Source: an uncultured Porphyromonadaceae bacterium (GTDB lineage Bacteria > Bacteroidota > Bacteroidia > Bacteroidales > Muribaculaceae). Taken from it: DNA of 64,000 bases. The notes beneath the pieces are model-generated. The model had not been told where the DNA came from. It did no database searches and saw only the letters and a list, made by a program, of their open reading frames with translations. The position numbers were made by a program, and so were the translations under genes. Location of the stretch: positions 124,001 through 188,000 of the forward strand of contig CALEUL010000061.1 in NCBI GenBank assembly GCA_937921035.1, in the 5' to 3' direction. This document shows, in pieces, positions 9,205 through 16,911 of the stretch. Positions within the stretch are counted from its first letter, which is position 1. Every line of letters begins with the position of its first letter.

Positions 9205-9768
9205 ATGAAACACCTTATTGTTGGACTGGGGAACATAGGCGAGGAATACCGCGACACCCGGCACAACATAGGATTTATGATATTGGACGCCTTTGCCGAG
9301 GCGTCCAATATTTCTTTCTCCACCGAGCGCTACGGCGATGTGGGGCGCGGACGTATAAAGAACCAGCAGGTAGTACTGCTTAAACCGTCCACCTACATGA
9401 ATCTGAGCGGCAATGCCGTGCGCTACTGGAAAGAGCAGGAAGGCATAGACATCAACAACATCCTTATTCTTGTGGATGATCTGTCGCTGCCTTTGGGAGC
9501 TATTCGCATCAAGTCGCAGGGCAGCGACGCCGGCCACAACGGCCTTAAGGACATTGCCCGCGCACTCAAGACCGAGGCATACCACCGCCTGCGTTTCGGC
9601 ATAGGCAACGAATTTCCGCGCGGCACGCAGATAGATTATGTCTTAGGCCATTTTCCCGCCGACGAACAGCCACTGCTGCGCGAAAGAATAGGTGTGGCGG
9701 CCGAGGCTGTCCGTGAATGTGTGCTCGCCGGCATCGACAAAGCCATGTGCACCTACAACAACAAGTAG
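9205..9768 (+). CDS. pth: Peptidyl-tRNA hydrolase
   Basis: A 187-residue Pth. It frees tRNA from peptidyl-tRNA dropped by ribosomes, in the cytoplasm. Visible motifs: LIVGLGNIGEEYRDTRHNIGF at the start, with the substrate Asn and catalytic His of NIG and RHN; KPSTYMNLSG; and VDDLSLPLG ahead of SDAGHNGLKDI. The ATG at 9205 is chosen over a TTG three bases upstream. It follows L25 by 17 bp, the common rplY-pth order in Bacteroidota. Confidence 0.96.
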   Translation: MKHLIVGLGNIGEEYRDTRHNIGFMILDAFAEASNISFSTERYGDVGRGRIKNQQVVLLKPSTYMNLSGNAVRYWKEQEGIDINNILILVDDLSLPLGAIRIKSQGSDAGHNGLKDIARALKTEAYHRLRFGIGNEFPRGTQIDYVLGHFPADEQPLLRERIGVAAEAVRECVLAGIDKAMCTYNNK

Positions 9769-9781
9769 ACACCTGCATTTT

Positions 9782-10219
9782 ATGGAAGTTAGAATCGACA
9801 AATGGCTGTGGGCGATGCGTGTTTTCAAAACACGCACCGTTGCCACCGAAGCCATAAAAAAGGGTCGTGTAACCGTGGGCGACAACCCAAATCCCGTGAA
9901 ACCGTCGCGAACAATCACCGTGGGCGACATCGTGCACGTGCGCAAGCCGCCGGTTACCTTCTCCTTTAAGGTTCTGCGCCTCACCGAGAACCGTCTCGGC
10001 GCCAAACTGGTGCCCGAGTATATGGAAAACATCACCCCGCAGGAACAGTACGACCTGCTGGAGGTGGTAAAAATTTCGGGTTTCATCGACCGCCAGAAAG
10101 GCCTCGGCCGTCCCACCAAACGCGAAGGACGCGAACTGTCGCGATTCACCGATCAGATGGGCGACGACGGATGGGATTTCGACTGGGATGCCGACGATGA
10201 TGACGACGACCTGAAATAA
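9782..10219 (+). CDS. S4-domain RNA-binding protein (Hsp15/HslR-like)
   Basis: A 145-residue protein opening with an S4 RNA-binding domain (VRIDKWLWAMRVFKTRT, about 3-65). The rest is charged, with a QKGLGRPTKREGREL segment and a very acidic tail (WDFDWDADDDDDDLK). In E. coli the relative Hsp15 binds stalled 50S subunits carrying nascent-chain tRNA; a link with the adjacent pth fits. The start at 9782 lies 13 bp after pth. The acidic tail is not part of the E. coli protein. Family call firm, role inferred. Confidence 0.85.
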   Translation: MEVRIDKWLWAMRVFKTRTVATEAIKKGRVTVGDNPNPVKPSRTITVGDIVHVRKPPVTFSFKVLRLTENRLGAKLVPEYMENITPQEQYDLLEVVKISGFIDRQKGLGRPTKREGRELSRFTDQMGDDGWDFDWDADDDDDDLK

Positions 10220-10246
10220 TTCATCACATTAATCAAATAATCTACC

Positions 10247-11629
10247 ATGCGTTTCGACGAACTTGCCCTTAGTGATGACATATTAGATGCCCTCGATGCA
10301 ATGCACTTCGAGGAATGCACTCCAATCCAGGAACAGAGTATCGGGCCGATACTCGACGGTTACGATATGATAGCATGCGCCCAGACCGGAACCGGCAAGA
10401 CTGCCGCATACCTTCTGCCGCTTATCGACATGCTATCAGAAACCGAAGCCACACCAACGGTAAAGTGCGTCATAATGGTTCCCACTCACGAACTGGCACA
10501 GCAGATCGACCGGCAGATGGAAGGCTTCGCCTACTATATGCCCGTCAGCAGCCTTGCCATACACGGCGGCAACGACGGCAAGGAATTCGCCCGACAGCAG
10601 CATGCCCTCCGCCAGGGCGCCGACATGGTAATCGCTACACCCGGGCGTCTGCTCGCGCACATGAAGATGGGATATGTGGACCTGTCGCACGTGAAATACT
10701 TCGTGCTCGACGAGGCCGACCGTATGCTGGACATGGGATTTTCCGACGATATAATGCGCATCGTCGCCGAACTGCCAAAAGACAGGCAGACACTGATGTT
10801 CTCGGCAACTATGCCCAAGAAAATACAGCAGCTCGCCGCCACCATCCTAACCGACCCGATAGAAGTGAAGATTGCCGTATCGCGCCCGGCCGACAAGATA
10901 GACCAGTCGGTATACATCTGCCACGAAGGCCAGAAAGCGGCGTTGCTGAAAAATCTGTTCGACCAAGGCTACAACAAGCGCGTTATCGTGTTCTCGTCAT
11001 CCAAACAGAAAGTGAAGGAACTCACCCAGGTGATGCGCCGGTCCAAATGGAAGGCAGCCGAGATGCACTCCGATCTGGACCAGAAGGCCCGCGAGGAAGT
11101 AATGCTCGATTTCCGTTCGGGACGTATCGAAATACTTATTGCCACGGATATCCTTGCCCGCGGCATCGACATCGACGATATCGCAATGGTAGTGAACTAC
11201 GATGTGCCGCACGAAGCAGAAGACTACGTGCACCGCATAGGCCGTACTGCCCGCGCCAATACCGACGGTAAAGCGGTAACGTTCGTGAGCGAACGCGACC
11301 AGCAGCGATGGGCGCAGATAGAGGACTTCCTCGGCAGCGAAATACGCCGCGACGACATCCCCGCCGAACTCGGCGAAGGTCCGCAATATAATCCACGCCG
11401 CCGCGGAGGCAAAAACGGCCGTGGAGGCGCTCGCGGAAACAGACAGCACACTGGAAACCGGCATCGCTCCGGCAAGACAAAGGAAACAAAGCCAAAGGCT
11501 GCCACCGCGCAGCAGCCGGACGCAGCCCAGAAAACCGACGTTACGCCCGACAACGCAAAGACACGCCGCCGCAAACCACGGTATCACCGAAAGAAGAACA
11601 AGCCTACCGATACCCCAAAAGCCGAATAA
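10247..11629 (+). CDS. DEAD-box ATP-dependent RNA helicase
   Basis: A 460-residue DEAD-box helicase. Q-motif region CTPIQEQSI (about 25-33), Walker A AQTGTGKT (45-52), PTHELAQQ, TPGRLLAHM, DEAD at 155-158, SAT in FSATMPKK, and domain-2 motifs ATDILARGIDI and HRIGRTAR. The last 80 residues are basic, rich in Arg/Gly then Lys/Pro (RRRGGKNGRGG), a typical RNA-binding tail of RhlE-type enzymes. It unwinds RNA in ribosome assembly or mRNA decay, in the cytoplasm. It is downstream of the S4-domain gene by 27 bp and probably shares its transcript. Confidence 0.95.
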   Translation: MRFDELALSDDILDALDAMHFEECTPIQEQSIGPILDGYDMIACAQTGTGKTAAYLLPLIDMLSETEATPTVKCVIMVPTHELAQQIDRQMEGFAYYMPVSSLAIHGGNDGKEFARQQHALRQGADMVIATPGRLLAHMKMGYVDLSHVKYFVLDEADRMLDMGFSDDIMRIVAELPKDRQTLMFSATMPKKIQQLAATILTDPIEVKIAVSRPADKIDQSVYICHEGQKAALLKNLFDQGYNKRVIVFSSSKQKVKELTQVMRRSKWKAAEMHSDLDQKAREEVMLDFRSGRIEILIATDILARGIDIDDIAMVVNYDVPHEAEDYVHRIGRTARANTDGKAVTFVSERDQQRWAQIEDFLGSEIRRDDIPAELGEGPQYNPRRRGGKNGRGGARGNRQHTGNRHRSGKTKETKPKAATAQQPDAAQKTDVTPDNAKTRRRKPRYHRKKNKPTDTPKAE

Positions 11630-11655
11630 ACGGTTCCCGACAAAAAGATTTACCG

Positions 11656-12243
11656 ATGATAGAATACATTAAAGGAAGCCTTACAGACTTGAACCCCGCC
11701 GCAGCTGTCGTAGAGACCTCCGGCGGTGTCGCATACCGCCTCAATATAACTCTTCCAACCTACAGTGTCCTCGAAGGCAAGACAAGCGCCAGGCTCTATG
11801 TACACGAAAGCATTCGCGATGATGCCTGGGTGCTGTATGGCTTCGCTGAAGAATACGAACGCGACCTGTTCCGAGCGCTTATCGGTGTATCCGGCGTCGG
11901 AGCCGCCACTGCCGTTATCATCCTGTCGTCGCTGCAAGGCGACGAACTTGCGGCCGTGATAACCGCAGGAGATTCCAAACGTCTGAAAAGCATTAAAGGT
12001 ATTGGCGCCAAGACGGCAGAACGCATAATTGTTGATCTGCGCGACAAACTCAAAGTCTCCGGAGACACATCCATGCTTCCGGGCTTAGTGAAACACACCG
12101 AAGCCTACGACGAGGCTATTGCAGCGCTAATAATGCTCGGATTCGACAAAAAATCCGTCGGCAAAGTTGTGGACAATCTTTTCGCCGCCGATCCCGGCCT
12201 CAAAGTGGAAAACGCCATCCGCAAGGCCCTGACCATGCTGTAA
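11656..12243 (+). CDS. ruvA: Holliday junction DNA helicase subunit RuvA
   Basis: A 195-residue RuvA, which binds the Holliday junction and loads RuvB. It starts MIEYIKGSLTDLNPA (OB-fold, about 1-63), has helix-hairpin-helix motifs at about 72-130 (LIGVSGVGAATA and SIKGIGAKTAERIIVDLRDK), and a C-terminal RuvB-binding domain (about 148-195). Length is normal. ruvC lies far away at 43144. It is 26 bp after the helicase gene and likely the end of that operon. Confidence 0.96.
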   Translation: MIEYIKGSLTDLNPAAAVVETSGGVAYRLNITLPTYSVLEGKTSARLYVHESIRDDAWVLYGFAEEYERDLFRALIGVSGVGAATAVIILSSLQGDELAAVITAGDSKRLKSIKGIGAKTAERIIVDLRDKLKVSGDTSMLPGLVKHTEAYDEAIAALIMLGFDKKSVGKVVDNLFAADPGLKVENAIRKALTML

Positions 12244-12320
12244 AAATTGCATTTTGCAATTCCTCTCCTATATAATTAGCATTAATCGGGCAGTCTTTAC
12301 ATATAAAAATCCTTTTTAAT

Positions 12321-12351
12321 TTGCAGAGAAGGAATATTGTTCGTATTTTTG
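12321..12351 (+). promoter_or_regulatory. Promoter of the arsenic-type operon
   Basis: TTG at 12321-12323, a 20-bp spacer and TATTTTTG at 12344-12351. The -7 element is bracketed exactly by the arms of the ArsR-type inverted repeat, so a repressor bound there would block promoter opening. Confidence 0.88.
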
Positions 12352-12359
12352 CGAACAAT
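12336..12359 (+). promoter_or_regulatory. ArsR operator (inverted repeat around the -7 element)
   Basis: ATTGTTCG (12336-12343) and CGAACAAT (12352-12359) are perfect 8-bp inverted arms separated by the eight bases of the -7 element. ArsR repressors bind such 12-2-12-like dyads at their own promoter, so this reads as the autoregulatory operator. A partial copy lies at 12719-12738 ahead of the next gene. Confidence 0.85.
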
Positions 12360-12371
12360 GTACAAAAAGAT

Positions 12372-12701
12372 ATGGCAAAATTAGAGATATCACCAGACCA
12401 GGAACGACTTGCGCGGTTTGCAAAAGCGATGGGGCACCCCACGCGCATTGCCATTCTTCATTTCCTTGCACAAAGGGATGAATGTTTCTTCGGGGACATA
12501 CACGAGGTGCTGCCTATAGCAAAAGCCACAGTATCCCAGCATCTGGCAGAACTGAAAGAGGCCGGTCTGATTCAGGGTACCATAGAACCGCCGAAGGTGA
12601 AGTACTGTATCAATCAGGAGAACTGGAAACTTGCCAAACAGCTGTTTTCGCAGATGCTCGACAGCTGTTGTCCCTCAAAAAAGAATAGCTGCTGCCAGTA
12701 A
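12372..12701 (+). CDS. arsR: ArsR-family metalloid-responsive repressor
   Basis: A 109-residue winged-helix repressor. Recognition region: HPTRIAILHFLAQRDECFF (22-40), then GDIHEVLPIAKATVSQHLAE (41-60) and LKEAGLI. The classic CxCxxC of plasmid ArsR is missing from the DNA-reading helix. Instead the C-terminus carries two Cys pairs (Cys99-Cys100 and Cys107-Cys108), the arrangement of the ArsR subgroup that senses As(III) through C-terminal thiols. The ATG at 12372 is used because upstream codons lie in the promoter. It leads a five-gene operon of thiol-redox proteins and permeases and has its own operator. Confidence 0.9.
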   Translation: MAKLEISPDQERLARFAKAMGHPTRIAILHFLAQRDECFFGDIHEVLPIAKATVSQHLAELKEAGLIQGTIEPPKVKYCINQENWKLAKQLFSQMLDSCCPSKKNSCCQ

Positions 12702-12718
12702 GCGCTATTTTTATCCAC

Positions 12719-12741
12719 ATTGTTCGTATTTCGGCGAATTA
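12719..12741 (+). promoter_or_regulatory. Second, degenerate ArsR operator ahead of the arsF-like gene
   Basis: ATTGTTCGTATTT at 12719-12731 is identical to the left part of the arsR operator and its centre. The right arm keeps only CGAA (12735-12738). The centre TATTTCGG is a poor -7 element. It sits between the arsR stop (12701) and the next start (12768). It may be a weaker operator, an internal promoter, or the relic of one. Confidence 0.6.
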
Positions 12742-12767
12742 CAATTCACCCCAAAACACTAAAGCAC

Positions 12768-13208
12768 ATGAAAAAGTTACTGATGATTTTCGCCCTTTTG
12801 ACAGGGCTGATGTCGTGCGCAAGCAAGGAAAACCCCGGCAATGCAAAATTCCCCGAACAAGACAGGCCCGAACAGGACAGAGTGGAAGTGATATACTTTC
12901 ACGGCAAACAACGCTGCCCTACATGCATGGCAATAGAAAAAAACACCAGAGAGGTTATGGACGCAATGTTCGCAAAGGAACTGAAAGACGGCTCGGTCGT
13001 TTTCAAATCTGTAGACATTTCCACACCGGAAGGCGAAAAAATAGCCGACCAATACGAAGTTACATGGTCTTCTCTTTTTGTAAACAACTGGAAAGACGGC
13101 AAGGAGAACCGCAACAACCTTACGGAATTCGGGTTCGGCAACGCCCGTAAGAATCCGGAAGCCTTTAAAAGCGGACTCGCCGATAAAATCCGTCAATCAC
13201 TGAAATAA
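12768..13208 (+). CDS. arsF: ArsF-family thioredoxin-like lipoprotein (CPTC motif)
   Basis: A 146-residue lipoprotein: signal peptide with lipobox LMSC (Cys17), an acidic Pro-rich linker, then a thioredoxin-fold domain with a redox pair Cys50-Pro-Thr-Cys53 in FHGKQRCPTC and a VDIST strand. The pattern fits the family now named after ArsF, whose Shewanella member works with ArsE and ArsG in reducing nitro-phenylarsenicals; that name is recalled, not checked. The ATG at 12768 gives a proper signal peptide, unlike the longer frame. The stop overlaps the next start by one base (TAATG), so the two are coupled. Confidence 0.75.
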   Translation: MKKLLMIFALLTGLMSCASKENPGNAKFPEQDRPEQDRVEVIYFHGKQRCPTCMAIEKNTREVMDAMFAKELKDGSVVFKSVDISTPEGEKIADQYEVTWSSLFVNNWKDGKENRNNLTEFGFGNARKNPEAFKSGLADKIRQSLK

Positions 13209-13918
13209 TGGACTGGCTACAGACATTGCTCGACAACAGCACGACACCAGCTCTCACTGCCCTACTCCTCGGACTGCTCACGGCCATTTCTCCATGTCCG
13301 CTGGCCACCAATATCGCTGCAATAGGCTACATCAGCAAGGACATAGAGAACCGCCGACGCATTTTCCGAAACGGTATGTTCTACACCCTCGGACGTGTAA
13401 CAGCCTATACCGCTCTCGGCATTATTCTTATTTCGATTCTGAAAGAGGGCGCAAGCGCATTCGGCGTGCAAAAAGCTGTCGGAAAATGGGGCGAATTGCT
13501 GATTGGACCGCTGCTTTTGATTATCGGACTTTTCATGCTGTTCGGGAATAAGCTCAACTTGCCCCGATTCGGTTTCGGCGGAAACGGAGAAAGCCTCGTC
13601 CGAAAGGGAGGCTGGGGAGCCTTGTTGCTCGGCATGCTGTTCGCTATGGCATTCTGCCCTACAAGCGGGGTACTATACTTCGGTATGCTGATACCTATGT
13701 CGGTTACAGCAAGTGCAGGATGGCTTCTGCCGGTATTGTTCGCAGTCGCTACCGCCCTGCCGGTTCTTGCTGTTGCATGGATTCTCGCCTTCAGTGTCGA
13801 AAAAATCGGCGAGTTCTACGGTAAACTACGCACCGTTCAGAAATGGCTCAACATCTTTGTGGGCGTTATTTTCGTCGCTGTAGGCATATATTATTGTATA
13901 ATGATGTACTTCCAATAA
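13208..13918 (+). CDS. arsG: ArsG-family permease (CcdA/DsbD-like membrane protein)
   Basis: A 236-residue protein with six predicted membrane helices. Two Cys-Pro motifs are placed as in the electron-carrying CcdA/DsbD family: AISPCPLATN in helix 1 and MAFCPTSG in helix 4. The neighbourhood (ArsR, CxxC lipoprotein, ArsP-like permease) fits the ArsG branch, described as an aromatic-arsenical efflux permease. An equally possible role is passing electrons across the membrane to the CPTC lipoprotein. Start overlaps the upstream stop. Family certain, transport versus electron transfer open. Confidence 0.75.
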   Translation: MDWLQTLLDNSTTPALTALLLGLLTAISPCPLATNIAAIGYISKDIENRRRIFRNGMFYTLGRVTAYTALGIILISILKEGASAFGVQKAVGKWGELLIGPLLLIIGLFMLFGNKLNLPRFGFGGNGESLVRKGGWGALLLGMLFAMAFCPTSGVLYFGMLIPMSVTASAGWLLPVLFAVATALPVLAVAWILAFSVEKIGEFYGKLRTVQKWLNIFVGVIFVAVGIYYCIMMYFQ

Positions 13919-13944
13919 AATTGTATAACTGTAAAAACAAAAAC

Positions 13945-14307
13945 ATGGATAATAAAGAAACGAAGAAAAGCTTCTGGTCAACTCTATTCGCACCAAAAAA
14001 GAAAAGTTGCTGCTGCAATGGCAACATAATCGTAGAGAACGATTTGAAACTTTATGAACCCGCAGCAAAGGCCGGCGAGGTGCTTGTTCTCGGTCCCGGC
14101 TGCGCCAAATGCAAGGAGACCTACAAGGTAGTGGAACATGTTATCAGCGAAAACAATCTCGACGTCAAACTCTCCAAAATAGAGGACATTGCCGAAATGA
14201 TGAAATACAACCTAATGGCTACACCCGCAGTAGTCGTTGACGGCATCGTAAAAATCAAAGGACACGTTCCGACAGCTCAAGAAGTAAAAAAGGCTCTCGG
14301 AATCTGA
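13945..14307 (+). CDS. Small thioredoxin-fold protein with Cys-rich N-terminus (ArsE/TM0996-like)
   Basis: A 120-residue cytoplasmic protein. A basic N-terminus ends in Cys22-Cys23-Cys24 (KKKSCCCNG). A compact glutaredoxin-like domain follows (about 44-120) with the redox motif GCAKC (Cys53, Cys56), the cis-Pro segment MATPAVVVDG and the end GHVPTAQEVKKAL. This is the small redox-active disulfide (TM0996/MTH895-like) family often found beside ArsP permeases. The ATG at 13945 is chosen because the longer frame would lie inside the permease gene. The triple Cys could be an extra metalloid site; that is inference. Confidence 0.8.
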   Translation: MDNKETKKSFWSTLFAPKKKSCCCNGNIIVENDLKLYEPAAKAGEVLVLGPGCAKCKETYKVVEHVISENNLDVKLSKIEDIAEMMKYNLMATPAVVVDGIVKIKGHVPTAQEVKKALGI

Positions 14308-14330
14308 ACTGAAACAACAGGAAAACAGCT

Positions 14331-15671
14331 ATGGAAATAAGAAAGGATATCAAGTTCCTGATATGGACCGTTGTCATATTCCTGGCAGCGTTCTTTATGC
14401 CCGTCGACAGCGATACACTGATGACGGCGATACACTCCACTCTCGACCTCGCCAAATGGTATGCCCGTGAACACATCGTGCTTTGTCTTCTTCCGGCATT
14501 TTTCATCGCCGGTGTAATCGCAGTGTTCGTGAGCCAGGGAGCTGTGTTGAAGTATTTCGGAGCCAATGCAAAAAAATGGCTATCGTACACCGTAGCTTCC
14601 GTATCGGGTGGCATCCTTGCCGTCTGTTCCTGTACTATTCTTCCGTTATTCACCAGTATCTACAAGCGTGGTGCCGGTCTCGGTCCTGCAATAGCCTTTC
14701 TTTATTCCGGGCCTGCAATCAGCATACTCTCGATAATACTCACTGCACGCATACTCGGGCTGGAAATGGGAGTTGCACGCATAATCGGTGCCGTTTCTTT
14801 TGCGGTAGTAATCGGACTTTCCATGTCGTTTATCTTCCGCAAGGAGGAACGCGACAAAGAAGCGGAACAGATGAACATAGTGCCTCCTCCAGAAAAACGC
14901 CCTCTCTGGCAGACTGCCGTTTTCTTCTTTACACTTGTGGCGATTCTCGTATTCGCCAACTGGGGCGCCCCCGCCGCCATAGACCGCGGCATATGGGCCG
15001 CAATATATGGCGCGAAATGGTGGATAACATCGGCTCTTGCAATCGTACTTTGTGTAATTCTGGTAAAAATTCTACATCTGAAAGCCCGGTGGATTATCCT
15101 CGGCGCTATCGCTGTAGCCGTGTCGGCGTTTCTCGCAAATGTATTTATCCCCGATGCAAAATTAGCCCCGCTCGTGCCAATGATTGTTTCGGTAGCCGTT
15201 CTTGCCATAGTACTGCTATGCGATAAAGACGATGACGAAAACCGCGAATGGGCATTGTCAGCATGGGGATTCGCCAAACTGATACTACCGCTGCTCGCCG
15301 CAGGCGTACTCACCGCCGGCTTTCTTCTCGGTTCCACACACGACGGCATCGAACTGCCCGGCATAATTCCAAACAGTTGGGTGGAATGGGCGGTCGGCGG
15401 CAACTCGTTACGGTCCAACTTCTTCGCAAGTTTTACAGGAGCGTTTATGTATTTTGCCACACTCACCGAAGTGCCGATTATTCAAGGACTGCTTGCATCG
15501 GGAATGGGCAAAGGCCCGGCACTCGCTCTTCTGCTCGCCGGGCCCTCGCTTTCGCTACCGAACATGCTTGTGATCCGCAGCGTGATGGGAACGAAAAAGA
15601 CCGTGATATATGTCGCCCTTGTAATTGTAATGGCAACATTCTCCGGATGGGTGTACGGATACTTCTTTTAA
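14331..15671 (+). CDS. arsP: ArsP-like permease (DUF318/UPF0718)
   Basis: A 446-residue membrane protein with about ten helices in two halves. The first half carries the family's Cys motif, GGILAVCSCTILPLFTSIYK (about 103-122), matching the CSC-x-x-x-P-L of ArsP, followed by GPAIAFLYSGPAIS. The second half has ATLTEVPIIQGLLASGMGKG and LLAGPSLSLPNMLVI. Characterised ArsP proteins export trivalent organoarsenicals such as methylarsenite and reduced roxarsone; other DUF318 members have unknown substrates. Last gene of the operon, 23 bp after the redox protein, ending 16 bp from a convergent gene. Confidence 0.85.
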   Translation: MEIRKDIKFLIWTVVIFLAAFFMPVDSDTLMTAIHSTLDLAKWYAREHIVLCLLPAFFIAGVIAVFVSQGAVLKYFGANAKKWLSYTVASVSGGILAVCSCTILPLFTSIYKRGAGLGPAIAFLYSGPAISILSIILTARILGLEMGVARIIGAVSFAVVIGLSMSFIFRKEERDKEAEQMNIVPPPEKRPLWQTAVFFFTLVAILVFANWGAPAAIDRGIWAAIYGAKWWITSALAIVLCVILVKILHLKARWIILGAIAVAVSAFLANVFIPDAKLAPLVPMIVSVAVLAIVLLCDKDDDENREWALSAWGFAKLILPLLAAGVLTAGFLLGSTHDGIELPGIIPNSWVEWAVGGNSLRSNFFASFTGAFMYFATLTEVPIIQGLLASGMGKGPALALLLAGPSLSLPNMLVIRSVMGTKKTVIYVALVIVMATFSGWVYGYFF

Positions 15672-15687
15672 ACGGCAGTGCTTTTGA

Positions 15688-16899
15688 TTATTCCACGTAA
15701 AGCACGAGGCCTTTGAGGTATTCGCCCTCGGGATGGTAGATGTTTACGGGATGGTCGGCAGGCTGGGTGAGCTGATGCAGGATGCGGACTTTGCGACGGC
15801 TCTGCGCGGCGGCACTGAACACTGCCAGGCGGAACTGTTCGCGGTTGACGGCCTGCGAGCATGAGAATGTAAATAGGATACCGCCCGGAGCTATTTTCTC
15901 GAAGGCACGGGCATTGAGCCTGCGGTAGCCCTGCAAGGCATTATGGAGCGCACTACGGTGCTTGGCAAAGGCAGGAGGATCGAGAATAATTAGGTCGTGC
16001 CGTCCTGCTTCCATAGAATCCAGATACTTGAAAGCATCAATCGCTTCGGAGGTATGGCGCGTATCGCCCGGGAAATTCAATTCCACATTGGCATCGGTAA
16101 GCGATATCGCTTTTGCAGACGAATCCACAGAAACCACCTCTCGTGCCCCACCGGCAAGAGCGTATACAGAGAATCCACCGGTATAGCAGAACATGTTCAG
16201 CACGCTTCGGCCGTGGCTGTAGCGGCCTACGAGGGCGCGGTTGTCGCGCTGGTCGACAAAGAAACCTGTCTTTTGCCCGCGCAGCCAGTCAACGCGGAAT
16301 TTGAGACCATTCTCGAGGGCTGTATCGCCGGTAAAAGAGCCTATGATATAATCGTTGCGGGCGTCGAGCTGAGCCTTGTACGGCAGTGTCGTCTCGGATT
16401 TATAGTAGACGCCGGTAATATCAAGGCCCGGCAGTTTCACAAGCTCGTCGGCTATAATCTGACGCACAAAGTGCATGCCCGGCGAATGTGCCTGCACGAC
16501 AGCCGTCGCACCATACACATCCACAACAAGTCCGGGTAAAAAATCGCCTTCGCCATGCACAAGACGGAATGCCGTTGTCTTATCCGACGGCAGCCCGAGG
16601 GCGCGGCGCAACTCCAGAGCCTGAAGCAGACGGCGGCGGAAGAAAGAGGCATCGATTTTCTCGGCGGCATCAAATGACAGGATGCGCACGGCAATACTGC
16701 CTATCTGAAAATGACCTGTGCCTATCAGTCTGCCGTCGTGAGCGGCAACGGTTACAAGGTCGCCCTCCTCGATATTGTCTTTGGCGGGGTCGGGCATACG
16801 GGTCAGCGCACCCGAGAACACCCAGGGGTGAAAGCGGTCCAACGATTCCTCCTTGCCTTTACGAAGGACAAGAACGGGCATATCTGACTTATTTTCCAT
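15688..16899 (-). CDS. Class I SAM-dependent 23S rRNA methyltransferase (RlmI-like)
   Basis: A 403-residue enzyme with an N-terminal PUA RNA-binding domain (about 8-85; VLVLRKGKEESLDRFHPWVF), a middle domain (GEGDFLPGLVVDVYG), and a Rossmann methyltransferase domain with LNMFCYTGGFSVYALAGGA as the SAM site and the catalytic-type LDPPAFAK segment. This matches the RlmI/YccW family that makes m5C in 23S rRNA, though the precise base cannot be told. The true start may be the second ATG (MPVLVLRKG). Last gene of the dxr-rseP operon, 13 bp after rseP. Confidence 0.88.
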   Translation of the reverse strand: MENKSDMPVLVLRKGKEESLDRFHPWVFSGALTRMPDPAKDNIEEGDLVTVAAHDGRLIGTGHFQIGSIAVRILSFDAAEKIDASFFRRRLLQALELRRALGLPSDKTTAFRLVHGEGDFLPGLVVDVYGATAVVQAHSPGMHFVRQIIADELVKLPGLDITGVYYKSETTLPYKAQLDARNDYIIGSFTGDTALENGLKFRVDWLRGQKTGFFVDQRDNRALVGRYSHGRSVLNMFCYTGGFSVYALAGGAREVVSVDSSAKAISLTDANVELNFPGDTRHTSEAIDAFKYLDSMEAGRHDLIILDPPAFAKHRSALHNALQGYRRLNARAFEKIAPGGILFTFSCSQAVNREQFRLAVFSAAAQSRRKVRILHQLTQPADHPVNIYHPEGEYLKGLVLYVE

Positions 16900-16911
16900 T
16901 GGTCAAGCGTG

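Noticed and set aside
12321..12371. A longer ArsR starting at TTG 12321.
   Set aside because: That TTG is the -33 element of the promoter; the coding start is the ATG at 12372.
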